From the NCBI RefSeq assembly GCF_015694345.1, contig NZ_JADQDC010000008.1, positions 1-64,000 on the forward strand: a stretch of DNA of 64,000 nt. Direction: 5' to 3'. A model generated the notes under the pieces. It was not told the origin of the DNA and ran no database searches. It saw only the letters and a program-made list of their open reading frames with translations. Position 1 is the first letter of the stretch, and every line of letters begins with the position of its first letter. Below, piece after piece: positions 10,001-15,987 of the stretch. The position numbers and the translations under genes are program-made. The DNA is from Novosphingobium jiangmenense (GTDB lineage: Bacteria > Pseudomonadota > Alphaproteobacteria > Sphingomonadales > Sphingomonadaceae).

Positions 10001-12454
10001 GACATTTTTGGAGATCAGCGCCGCGGTCTTGCCCGACTGGTGGAAGGTGACGGATCCACCGGTCCCTGTGCCCGAAGCTCCCGCGATATCGTCGCGCCGA
10101 CCTGCGACGCCGTTCGCCTCCAGAAGGAGGTCGCCGTTGTAAGTTGAATCGGCGAGGGTAAAGCCAACTGCCCCGGCGGTCCCGCTGCCCCCGTCGACGC
10201 CGGTGCCGCCCCTTGCGTAGGAGCTCACTGTCGCACCCACGTCGATCGTCACCGAAGAACCGTTGCGGATGATCGCCGAGGCGCTACCCGAGATTGCGTT
10301 TCCACCGCTTACCCCAGACAGCGCCTCGGTCGTCACATCGAGAGAACCCGCCAGCAGGGTGCTGGCATCGCTGACGAACGAGACATTTGCCGAATTCTGG
10401 ACGCCAGTCGCAAAACGCCCGGATGCAAAGACTTCTACCGCTGACAAGAGGGTATCCAGCCGGGAATTGTTCGAAAGCGTCAGCGAGACCGTGTTGGGTG
10501 TGACGAGATCGCCGTAGGCTTCGGAATAGATACTGATCTGCCCGCCGGAAGCCGCGGTCCTGCTGTTCACATTGTCATAGCTCAGCGAAACGTCGCCAAG
10601 CGTGGCGATGCCCGTGTCGCTGGCGGATGCGTAGTTCGAGACGTTCAGTCCGCCGGTCGTGGCAATGTCGGTAAGGTTCGCGAAGCTGACGGAGACTGCT
10701 CCCGCAGTCGCATCAAGCGGACTGGGTTCGAGACCCGAATAGGTCAGGGCGTCGGAGTAGACCGAAACGGAAGTCGAACTGTAGGCACCGCCGTTCACGG
10801 CCAGCGACACATCGCCCGAGACAGCGTCTCCACCGGACAAGGGCTGCTGGAGACCGAAGAAGCCATTCTGGGCCGAGGACGACACCGTGACATCGCCGAG
10901 GGTGACGCTGCGGGTGGTCGATGGAACGGAATTGTCGACCGAGATGCTAACCTTGCCGGATGTGGCGCTGCCCGCAGAAAGCGCGCCCACGCCTGACGTT
11001 GCGTCGCTTTGGACCGAAGTGCCAAAGGCCGAGACATTGCCGTCCTTCACGATCAGCGATGCGTTACCAGAGGTCGCGTTCTCGCCAACGCTTCCGGGCA
11101 GCAGGGCATCGCCATTGCTTGGATCGGTCTGAATTGCGCCGAGCGCCCTCGAAGACAGGGTGAGCGCACCGCTGACCGAGAGGCTTCCGCCGCCCGCAAC
11201 AGTCGCCGTGACGTTACCAGCAGAAGCACCGTTGGCCGATGCGAGGGACAGATCGCCCTCGACTACCAGCGCGTTCGCGTTGTCGATCGTGGCTGCGATG
11301 TTGCCGCGTGCGTTCAGGGTCGCGCTACCGTGAACCGTCGAGCTTGCCGTCGTGGCGTCGAGGGTGATCTTGCCCGTTGCATCGGCGAACAGATTGTTGG
11401 TTGCGCCCTTCGAACCGACCGTCAGGTTCGAGATTGCGAGCGAAGCATCTCCGCCGACAAGGCTGCCGGCAACGATGCTCCCGCCCGAAACGTTGCGACC
11501 GGCCGAAAGCACGATCGAGCCGTCAACGACTTCCGCCGTGGTCGCGCTGTCATAGCCAAGGCGACCCGAGACCATGGCCGTCATCGCCTGGTTCTTGGGT
11601 ACGGCGACGAGGTACACGCCGTGGTTGGTGTCGATCGAGCCGTCGTTCGCCGCCCATGTGGTGCTGCCGGTGTGCGAAATGCCGGTATCGTCTTCAGACC
11701 CGCTGTCGACAATGATATCGAACAGGCCGCTGTTGATCGTCATCGTCGCGGCACTGGCGGCAACATAGGCGGCTGAGCCGTTGACCTTGACGGTGCCGGC
11801 CTGATCAATTTTCGGTGCGACAAGTGCAACGTAGCTGCTGTTCGCAAGCGTGGCGTTGATCTGGGCGCCAGACTGGATCGAGACCGAAGACTTGGGGTCG
11901 ATCGCGCTGCCGAAGCGGATCTCGTTCTTGTCTCCGTAAAGGCGGGAGACGGTGTCGCTTGCTGGATCGATCGTGATAGGCAGCGAGGTCAGGATCAGGC
12001 TGCCGACGTTGAAGACGCCTTTGGGGCCGACGACCCAGCCGCCCGCGTTGTAGAACCAGACCTTGCCAAGGCTGCTGGATTCCACTGTGCCGGAGATTGA
12101 CAGCGGGCCGCCTACCGCACTGTCGGTCACGCGGTTGAGCACGGTGTAGGGGGCGCTGCCATCGTAGATGAAGCGCAGGGTGTTGCCCTCGGGCAGGAAC
12201 ACACCGCCGCTGTCAGTGGCGCTCCAATCGATCAGCGCCTCGCTGCCGTCGACGAAGACAGCGTCGAGACCGGGGGTGGAGCGGGAGATCCCGCCGATGC
12301 CGAATTGCGGCGTAGGAGTGCCATTCACGGCCTGTGCGCGGACGGGGCTGGCGGCGAGGACGAGAGATGCTGCGCCGATGGAGACGCCGGCCAGCAGCTT
12401 GGCCATGCCGGGCTTGCGACGAACATTTGGCGAAACACGGGCGGTAATGGGCAT
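1..12454 (-). CDS. Giant TpsA-type filamentous haemagglutinin-like adhesin (3' end outside window)
   Basis: An open minus-strand frame runs from the ATG at 12454 to the left edge without a stop, giving at least 4,151 codons. The N-terminus has a signal peptide (cleavage likely after VRA, residue 40). It is followed by a TPS/haemagglutination-activity-like domain with the recognisable stretch WFYNAGGWVVGPKGVFNVGS near residues 132-152. From about residue 750 to 1600 the protein is rich in GGxGGNG and GTGG motifs; after that it is Ser/Thr/Ala/Gly beta-helix-type repeats. Cysteine pairs sit at 1746/1751 and 1989/1995. The ATG shares one base with the TpsB stop (TGATG), so translation is probably coupled. 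The expected role is an exported surface or secreted adhesin moved by TpsB. I read the frame directly; the family follows from the N-terminal motif and the neighbour. The C-terminus is unknown. Confidence 0.9.
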   Translation of the reverse strand, partial: MPITARVSPNVRRKPGMAKLLAGVSIGAASLVLAASPVRAQAVNGTPTPQFGIGGISRSTPGLDAVFVDGSEALIDWSATDSGGVFLPEGNTLRFIYDGSAPYTVLNRVTDSAVGGPLSISGTVESSSLGKVWFYNAGGWVVGPKGVFNVGSLILTSLPITIDPASDTVSRLYGDKNEIRFGSAIDPKSSVSIQSGAQINATLANSSYVALVAPKIDQAGTVKVNGSAAYVAASAATMTINSGLFDIIVDSGSEDDTGISHTGSTTWAANDGSIDTNHGVYLVAVPKNQAMTAMVSGRLGYDSATTAEVVDGSIVLSAGRNVSGGSIVAGSLVGGDASLAISNLTVGSKGATNNLFADATGKITLDATTASSTVHGSATLNARGNIAATIDNANALVVEGDLSLASANGASAGNVTATVAGGGSLSVSGALTLSSRALGAIQTDPSNGDALLPGSVGENATSGNASLIVKDGNVSAFGTSVQSDATSGVGALSAGSATSGKVSISVDNSVPSTTRSVTLGDVTVSSSAQNGFFGLQQPLSGGDAVSGDVSLAVNGGAYSSTSVSVYSDALTYSGLEPSPLDATAGAVSVSFANLTDIATTGGLNVSNYASASDTGIATLGDVSLSYDNVNSRTAASGGQISIYSEAYGDLVTPNTVSLTLSNNSRLDTLLSAVEVFASGRFATGVQNSANVSFVSDASTLLAGSLDVTTEALSGVSGGNAISGSASAIIRNGSSVTIDVGATVSSYARGGTGVDGGSGTAGAVGFTLADSTYNGDLLLEANGVAGRRDDIAGASGTGTGGSVTFHQSGKTAALISKNVTLSSLGQGGRPAVFSRTGLIAQAGNGATGVGGTTTFGIADGTFTTSKLVVSANGEGGNGLNVDGGTPGAGGLGQGGTASFNVTGGLISAPEITVAASGFGGDGANAAFGIDAGNGGAGTGGNATASLTGGTIRTEFLLVEANGNKAITDPRLGEPSYFGYGGNEFSGVVRPGKGGTGTGGTSLLTIDGGSLLAMDPYGDIPPAVQVGAVGEGGRGGYAYDGGGGDPLYSGDGGNGLGGSATIRYLSGTFEASYIGADASGLGGLPGILAFGTDTAVNAANGGNGTGGSALFEIGTSLDKQNFLGDFRTVSVIADGTGGVGETGVKGGSGGDGTGGTARVLGTGGTITLSDLTVSAQGSGGNGGNGQVGSNGGRGGSGRGGLAEIAVDGDGVDLTALGPALQASGFGGFGGTGGVGVDGNDVAGNGGDGGVGTGGEVSFLARNLGKLSVVGFSAGSSFDASGFGGGGGLGGNAGLTGGVSLGNGGNGADGFGGTISVTAQSGGSLVFDSLSLTASGSGGNGGGRLGASTFGTPTPSLGGTGGAGQGGTIAFTSTDSGSSISADSLFASAQGLGGTGAGGAGFAPSGQSTDGSAGGNGTGGTFSLLADLEGSIALAAIDGSISISVHGLGGDGGQAENAIGTSGASGGNGGASGSGTGGTVQFAANRQGVATVGRSGTSTISADGTGGLAGLGGNGAPATEAGTPGGNGGNTGLAQAGNGGAVSFGADGGTLNFGALDATAIGTTQFRNIAASGGSGPGGSGLPGSRSELLPTGGTIAFSASDHASGGLGQINADAVTADVTSNWLFVGLGFSASSAAGGISLANSSTANGGGLHFGSFRGDASGFPATVDPALDVSVTTGGIVVDSDLTLLSGGNIALGLANGASLSASTAYLQSDSGISISADGTGRFSGGSIELSSFGSVGVVSTSCVSATCRPVEASGSLVIDSSGAFSLTGPVELAGLGSLEVYAAGDVTGDAGTRYFSNGDVAVRAGNDATIRNITGANVIVEAGAIADGSYLYFDGLLTLGEAAGGGQFDASGSLDLNSGGSIRTLDGTTFTAGRGIGVRSGNDILVGANNAFTANTGPSSLPDRIVFAAGGQTIDYSLAATDIATLSFGLGTTVDSGSGGVDLSGAAIDARSASFAGAFFRADVLDTLTPASNRRDDGGRLDPECLEGAICIGDVDATGFVSIGGGDFVPLDIKATGTINGDTVGLRATGAVTLGDLENTAQITAVDELSIMSLSGDIALLGNSGLTGATVRLTAAGNLTGTGNIEATRDDIGLSINGDIDANSLIAARELTTATDAGGETEVSFKALGSLRTGTLSLGTSANISASGEIRIGSLSLGGFDGVFSSGTALQVDSSSAVRNLSLTAGTVAIFGTIVTDGDLTIKGQSISGTSADAGGLLSLTSTDLAADSLQSAGDLTLKVTNEAALGTVSSTGGSVFIDPALLTFDSITSAGGITLGGGTITGGTVDAGTDLSVTATDALSLTSAKAGAGATLGAASLAVGDLSVGTDLFVDVSGQVDLTGTTGVGGNASIIAGTLNAQAIDATGNVNLTIAGTGTLAGAVTAGGDFFSSADSLGFDTIAVTGSATFEGGAINGTSVSADGALSASLTGSATLDSASAGTTLGITAASLSATDLSAGGDLTLTVTDTAALGTVSSTGGSVSIDPALLTFDAITANKGILLSGGTITGGTLDAGTSVGVTATGALTLASAKSGTTLSLGADRLQAGVLDAGSDLMLAIAKDAVLTGKATAGGNISAGFGTLGFTTLGATGSVGLEGTDLTGSGITAGTSLTVLLGGDYAVSTASAGTSLALQAASASGTSLGALGNLDATVTGLAGVTGYSAGGDLTITAGSLDASIIAADGLISGKITGSATLGSASAGTTLAFVAGKLSATSLQSVGDLTLTVTDTAALGTVSSTAGSVSIDPALLTFDAITANKGITLSGGTITGGTLDAGTSIDVSATGTLTFSTATAGTTASLGANLVKFDSLSSTGLASISGGAVDGGTLSGGGVSVDVTGSVAFTSASSTVDLAINGASLVGGTLGATGNARVTLTGNGDLGTATAGGSLYASGLDLSFTSLQGETVELAARSVIGGTIDAASTLLITADGAVDLDRSTSGSTTEIYAGSLNLPELVAGDLALALSGDATLGTVNATGTANVGAGALSFTSFSAGGPASVSAATITGGSASGGSSLTLSATGAIELASASAAGALRVSGTSITADGLSSNDALIVESTGAVAVGSLYGEFGASVTAGEFTFGRLASASSVTVNATSLTGGVIDALGSASVTAADSVTLDSASAGLGLTIAAKSLTAPSLTAGGDLVLTVTDTAALGTVTSTGGAVSIDPALLTFDAISAANSITLAGGTITGGTLDAGTTIDVTATGALTLTTATSGTTLSLGADSLQAGALDAGGDLSLTIAKSVLLTGAVNSSGNAAITAQGLSASSFDVTGNLQLSLTGDATLTGLTKVGGDFSSTAASLAFGTIEAGAAAIFGGGSINGDTVNAGGAISASLSGAATLGKATSGTSLGIGADSVDAGELAAGTDLSVFANGTIALGTGTAAGTASLNAATSQFTSLTSTGLAAIAGGAVDGGTLQGGAGVSVDVSGDVKLATVNSGADLSIKAANLDVGTLGAIGNARLVPLGNATLGTATAGGSLYVSALDLAFTSLSGQSIELATRTITGETVDATSTLLISADGAVKLARSTSGSTSEIFAGSLQLDDLSAADLNLGISGTATLGTVTANGIADLRAASLSFSGINATGRLAVSAGDIAGGTIIGGANVSLNATGAINLASVGAAGTLGVTGTSISAEGLSANDSLTVSSTGAVKVTALYGETGVAVQASDFTFARLASVASIGVTAGTVTGGVIEAFGDATVNSSGAVSLDSASAGFGLAITAQSLSAPTLTAGQDLTLAITGTAALGTVSSTGGSVSIDPALLTFDTISAANGITLSGGTITGGILDAGTDLSITATDALSLTSAKAGVGATLGAASLAVGDLSVGTDLFVDVSGQVDLTGTTGVGGNASIIAGTLNAQAIDATGNVNLTIAGTGTLAGAVTAGGDFFSSADSLGFDTIAVTGSATFEGGAINGTSVSADGALTASLTGSATLGTASAGTTLGITAASLSATDLSAGGDLTLTVTDTAALGTVSSTGGSVSIDPALLTFDAITANKGILLSGGTITGGTLDAGTSVGVTATGALTLASAKSGTTLSLGADRLQAGVLDAGSDLMLAIAKDAVLTGKATAGGNISAGFGTLGFTTLGATGSVGLEGTDLTGSGITAGTSLTVLLGGDYAVSTASAGTSLALQAASASGTSLGALGNLDATVTG
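4486..5497 (-). repeat. Copy B of the ~1 kb near-identical repeat inside the adhesin gene
   Basis: This is the partner of bases 1-1012. Visible differences cluster near 4597-4625, 5129-5175 and 5458-5480. Beyond 5,500 the two copies diverge quickly into ordinary degenerate repeat similarity. Confidence 0.93.
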
Positions 12455-14334
12455 CACAGCCTCCACGGCAGGAGCTGGAACGAAAGGTTGAGCATGAACC
12501 GGGCCTTGCCCTTCACGTTCAGGCCAAGCGGATCATGCAAGGGCACGGCGACACCGGCATCGAGCCGGATGGCATCGCGGATCGCGGCGCGCACCCCGCC
12601 CCCGACCGACACGATCTTTTGGGGATTCAGCCCGTCGAACGCGGTGTCATGGTTCCACACCCAGGCTGCATCGGCATAAGCATAAGGCTGGAACGCGCTT
12701 CCTCCGGCCACTTTCGGGAAAAGCGAGCCAAGGCGGATTTCTCCGCGGACGCCCACGCCGCTGTCACCGATCACGGCGCCGGGATCGTAGCCCCGCCCGA
12801 TGGTGTAGTTTCCGCCCGAGAACTCCTCATAGGACAGCAGCTTGTCGGGCGAATACTGCGCGCGGGGTTGCAGGCTCAGCGTGATGGCGCGGACAGGACG
12901 ATAGTCGAACACGCCGGAGGCACGCAGGACGAAGCCCTTGGCGGTGCCTTCGATGCGGCTTGGCGTGACCTTTCCGGCGCCGCGGCACGTCGGCGCATAG
13001 ATGCCGAGACAGCCCTTCGTCGCATCGAGAACATCGAGCCCATGCCGCGCCTCGAGCGAAAGGCCCCAGGACCAGTGCGGCTCGAACGGCGTGAAGCCAT
13101 CGCGGCCGGTAAGGCTCTTGCGGCTGACACCATTGGCGTCGGCACGCAGATAGAGCACGCGAAGCCGGTCGCGATTGAGGGGGATGCTGCCGAAATCGAG
13201 GTCCTGATTGGAAAGTTGCCCGCCTAGAGCCAGAGCGAGATTGTACGCCTGCGAACGGATCAACGGGTAACTGCCTTCCAGCGAGGCAGAGAGCGTGCGC
13301 GAGTGGAAATCGGCGCGGGAGTCGATGACCGTGGGATTGGTCCAGCCATAAGTGAAATCGCCGCGCAGGACGAAGCCTTCCCCGCCCAGCCGCATTTCAT
13401 GGCCGAGTTGCAGGACCTTCTGCTCATGCAGATCTGTTGTCGCGAAGAAACTGGCGGTGGTCGAATCTCCAAGCCCGGTCAGGCCGTTGAGCTGGACTCT
13501 TGCCAAACCGCTGTAGCGACCGACAGCGCGCGAGCCGTAGTTCTGCACGCCGATCTCGGCATAGACGGGCACGCGCCGCACGGAAACTTCGCCCACCACT
13601 TCACCGGGTGAACCTTCGAGTGGGCGCAGGGCCAGACGCACGTCGAGGCCGGGCACGTCCTTCGCCAGCAACAGATAGCGCTCGGCCTTATGGGTGTTGA
13701 ACACCGGCTCTCGCGTCAATTTGGCAAGATACCTGAGCAGCGTCTTTTCGGAACGACCGGGATCGCCTTTGACCTGAACCCGCTTGAGATGGGCGAGCAG
13801 CACATCGAGGCGCACGGCCCCGCCATCGATCTTCTGCGGCGGCACCTGTACCGCCGCCAGATAGCCTGCGGTGCGCAGCTTGGTTGCCGCGCGGTCACGG
13901 ATCTCGCAGATTACGGCGACCGGTTGCTCGGTTCCGATGAACTCCGCATAACTGTCCGACAGGTCGAACCCCGGCAGATCCTGCATGCCGCCGAATGTCA
14001 CCGACGAAAGCTTCAGACGAATGCCCGAGAAGTCTGGCGCAGCCAGAGGACAAGGTGCGCGTTCAACTTCCGAGGTGTCAACCGACACCGGACCGCTGCG
14101 ATTGAGCGTGCCCTCGGCAACGCCGCGCTGGATTTCCTCGCGCGTCGGCGGCTGAATCGTCGCAGGCGGAACGGATTGCGCCAGAGCGCTGGCGGCCCAG
14201 AATCCGAAGGACAGAAACGGAAATATGCTTGCTGCACCTGTCCGCAGAAGCCGCAAAAACCGGCGTCTGTCCCGGACTCGGACAGATATTTCGCCCTCAA
14301 CAGCGGGCAGGGCAGCAACGCGATCGGCCATCAC
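12454..14334 (-). CDS. TpsB/FhaC/ShlB-type two-partner secretion transporter
   Basis: This 626-residue protein is an outer-membrane transporter that would export the adjacent TpsA. Residues 1-53 form a long charged N-region and hydrophobic core ending in SALAQ, consistent with an extended signal peptide. A linker follows, then a POTRA_2-like region (roughly residues 85-240), then a beta-barrel domain to the C-terminus, which ends in alternating hydrophobic residues (FMLNLSFQLLPW) as expected for a terminal barrel strand. The listed start is GTG (14334), directly followed by ATG (14331); a GGAG lies 8 bases before the GTG. The stop overlaps the adhesin start. Upstream, 108 bases separate it from the paralogous pair. 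Family assignment rests on architecture and on the partner gene. Confidence 0.9.
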   Translation of the reverse strand: MMADRVAALPAVEGEISVRVRDRRRFLRLLRTGAASIFPFLSFGFWAASALAQSVPPATIQPPTREEIQRGVAEGTLNRSGPVSVDTSEVERAPCPLAAPDFSGIRLKLSSVTFGGMQDLPGFDLSDSYAEFIGTEQPVAVICEIRDRAATKLRTAGYLAAVQVPPQKIDGGAVRLDVLLAHLKRVQVKGDPGRSEKTLLRYLAKLTREPVFNTHKAERYLLLAKDVPGLDVRLALRPLEGSPGEVVGEVSVRRVPVYAEIGVQNYGSRAVGRYSGLARVQLNGLTGLGDSTTASFFATTDLHEQKVLQLGHEMRLGGEGFVLRGDFTYGWTNPTVIDSRADFHSRTLSASLEGSYPLIRSQAYNLALALGGQLSNQDLDFGSIPLNRDRLRVLYLRADANGVSRKSLTGRDGFTPFEPHWSWGLSLEARHGLDVLDATKGCLGIYAPTCRGAGKVTPSRIEGTAKGFVLRASGVFDYRPVRAITLSLQPRAQYSPDKLLSYEEFSGGNYTIGRGYDPGAVIGDSGVGVRGEIRLGSLFPKVAGGSAFQPYAYADAAWVWNHDTAFDGLNPQKIVSVGGGVRAAIRDAIRLDAGVAVPLHDPLGLNVKGKARFMLNLSFQLLPWRL

Positions 14335-14442
14335 AGTCGAATCTCCACAGGCGCGACCCGTGGCAGCTTAACCAGTTGGCCTCTCAAGGCTCTGTCTTGT
14401 TGGGGAAATATCGAAGGCGGAGATTCGCCTTACGTATTTCCA

Positions 14443-15216
14443 CTAGGGATGTTGCTCTTGTATTTCCGGTTCCGCAAGGGTTGCCGCAAGCCAATCGAAC
14501 TGCGCCTTGCAACCGTTGTCGAGAAGCAGCGTGCCAAGCGAGGCGGCGTCCGCCGGGACGGCTTCGGGTTCAAGCATGACGATGCGGAACTCGGCCGCCT
14601 TGTCCGGGCTCGTTTCGTCGTAGATGCGGTAGACCCTGCCCTCCTGCGGGGCCAGCATGGTCTTGGGCCAGGCAATACCCACCGTCTTGGGCGGCCATTG
14701 CATCCGCACCATTTCTCCGCCGGCGCTCTCGGTCAGCCAGGTAAAGCTGCGCGCCTTGCTTTCCGTGCGCCAGAGATAGAGGTCACTGCCGCGCGGTACG
14801 CAGACGTTCCCGCCCTCGGTGGTATCAGCCAGCCAGATGCTGACCGGCATGACGTTCTCACCTGATGTGTCGCCAGAACCCCGCACCGCCCCGGCCCTGA
14901 CCGAAGCAGGGTTGCTGAGGGATCGGGCAAGCAATGCTGCGGCGCTGCGATCACGGTTGACCGCATTGTCGAGCGTGAAACTGCCAGCGCCCTTGAGAAC
15001 GCGAGTTCCCGCCTTGTCGAGAACCGTCACTACGTCCCCGGACTTGAGCACGACCTGCATATTGGCCGGAAGTCGCTTCCCCTTGGGAAAGGCGGCGGCG
15101 GAAGGCCCGGTGGAGCGGACGACCACGGCCTGGGCGTGGGCCACATTCCCGGCGAGTACGCCAGTCATGCCAAGTGCGGCAATTATTCCATGAAAAGCCA
15201 GAGCCTTGCAGCGCAT
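14443..15216 (-). CDS. Exported protein of unknown function, paralogue B of a tandem pair
   Basis: This 257-residue protein has a signal peptide (MRCKALAFHG...NVAHAQ). The mature N-terminus carries VVVRSTGPSA, a KxLPA segment and a VTVLDKAGTRVLKGAGSFTL stretch, shared almost residue for residue with the preceding gene. A central GGNVCV and a C-terminal NGCKAQFDWL each contribute one cysteine at positions matching the paralogue, so a disulfide is likely. It starts 4 bases after the stop of the upstream gene, so it is co-transcribed with the CHAT, cyclase and two-partner secretion genes. The N-terminal half loosely resembles FecR-type ligand-binding segments, but I cannot assign a domain. The inferred location is periplasmic; the role is unknown, perhaps an accessory of the secretion system. 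Confidence 0.8.
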   Translation of the reverse strand: MRCKALAFHGIIAALGMTGVLAGNVAHAQAVVVRSTGPSAAAFPKGKRLPANMQVVLKSGDVVTVLDKAGTRVLKGAGSFTLDNAVNRDRSAAALLARSLSNPASVRAGAVRGSGDTSGENVMPVSIWLADTTEGGNVCVPRGSDLYLWRTESKARSFTWLTESAGGEMVRMQWPPKTVGIAWPKTMLAPQEGRVYRIYDETSPDKAAEFRIVMLEPEAVPADAASLGTLLLDNGCKAQFDWLAATLAEPEIQEQHP

Positions 15217-15219
15217 TCC

Positions 15220-15987
15220 TCAGCCTCCGACTTGACTGGACTGGGCGAGATTGGCGAGCATATCGAGTTGCGCCGTGCAACCCTTGTCGGCGATGACGCC
15301 TGCCACCTCTAGTTCGTCGGAAGGCACTTGCGCCAGAACCATCGTCCGGATCTTTACCGGCATGCCGACAGCATTGCTGAAGGTATAGGTCTGCCCATCG
15401 ACCACTGGCACGCTCGCCGCCGGCCAGACCTTGAGCGCGCTGCCCGCGCGCCACGTGACATCTGCCGAACTCCCGTCCTGCGAAAGCAGCTTGCCGGTGC
15501 CTTCTTCGGTCTTTTCGGGCCGCCACAGCAGCACGGTTGCCGGATCGGCGACGCAATAGGTGCCGCCCTTGCTCACGTCGATGTACCAGATGTTCTCGGG
15601 GCCGGTCGGAGCGCTCATCACCGGGCCGCTCACAGCCCCGCGCACGGCTCCGGTCCGGGTGCGCGAGCCTCCGGTCCGTGCCATCATCGTTGCAAGTTGC
15701 GCCCCGCCGCCCGCATCGCGATTGACCTCACCATTGAGCGCAAAGGTGCCCGGCCCGTTGAGAACGCGTGTGCCGGCCTTGTCGAGCACGGTGACATGAT
15801 CGCCAGCCTTCAGCGTGACCGACGTGCCCGCCGGCAGCTTGCGCCCTTGCGGATAGGTCTGCGCCGAAGGACCGGTGGAGCGGACCACGACCGACTGGGC
15901 CACGGCGTGGCTCGTCAGTGCCAGTCCGGCAATGGCCGAGACGCTCGCCGCGAGAGCGCGCAACTGCTTGCCATCAACCAAGAACAT
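15220..15987 (-). CDS. Exported protein of unknown function, paralogue A of a tandem pair
   Basis: This 255-residue protein has a signal peptide ending near SHAVAQ. Its mature part opens with VVVRSTGPSAQTYPQGRKLPA and then TVLDKAGTRVLNGPGTFALN, closely matching the downstream gene. It has GGTYCV in the middle and DKGCTAQLDML near the C-terminus, again one conserved cysteine each. The start overlaps the end of the cyclase gene by 14 bases, which suggests translational coupling. Tandem duplication followed by divergence explains the pair. No catalytic motif is visible. The context (CHAT protein, CHASE2 cyclase, TpsB/TpsA) places it in an envelope-facing system. Function not assigned. Confidence 0.8.
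   Translation of the reverse strand: MFLVDGKQLRALAASVSAIAGLALTSHAVAQSVVVRSTGPSAQTYPQGRKLPAGTSVTLKAGDHVTVLDKAGTRVLNGPGTFALNGEVNRDAGGGAQLATMMARTGGSRTRTGAVRGAVSGPVMSAPTGPENIWYIDVSKGGTYCVADPATVLLWRPEKTEEGTGKLLSQDGSSADVTWRAGSALKVWPAASVPVVDGQTYTFSNAVGMPVKIRTMVLAQVPSDELEVAGVIADKGCTAQLDMLANLAQSSQVGG

Noticed and set aside
7670..10210. CRISPR-like array
   Set aside because: The repeats are coding, unequal in length and not separated by unique spacers.
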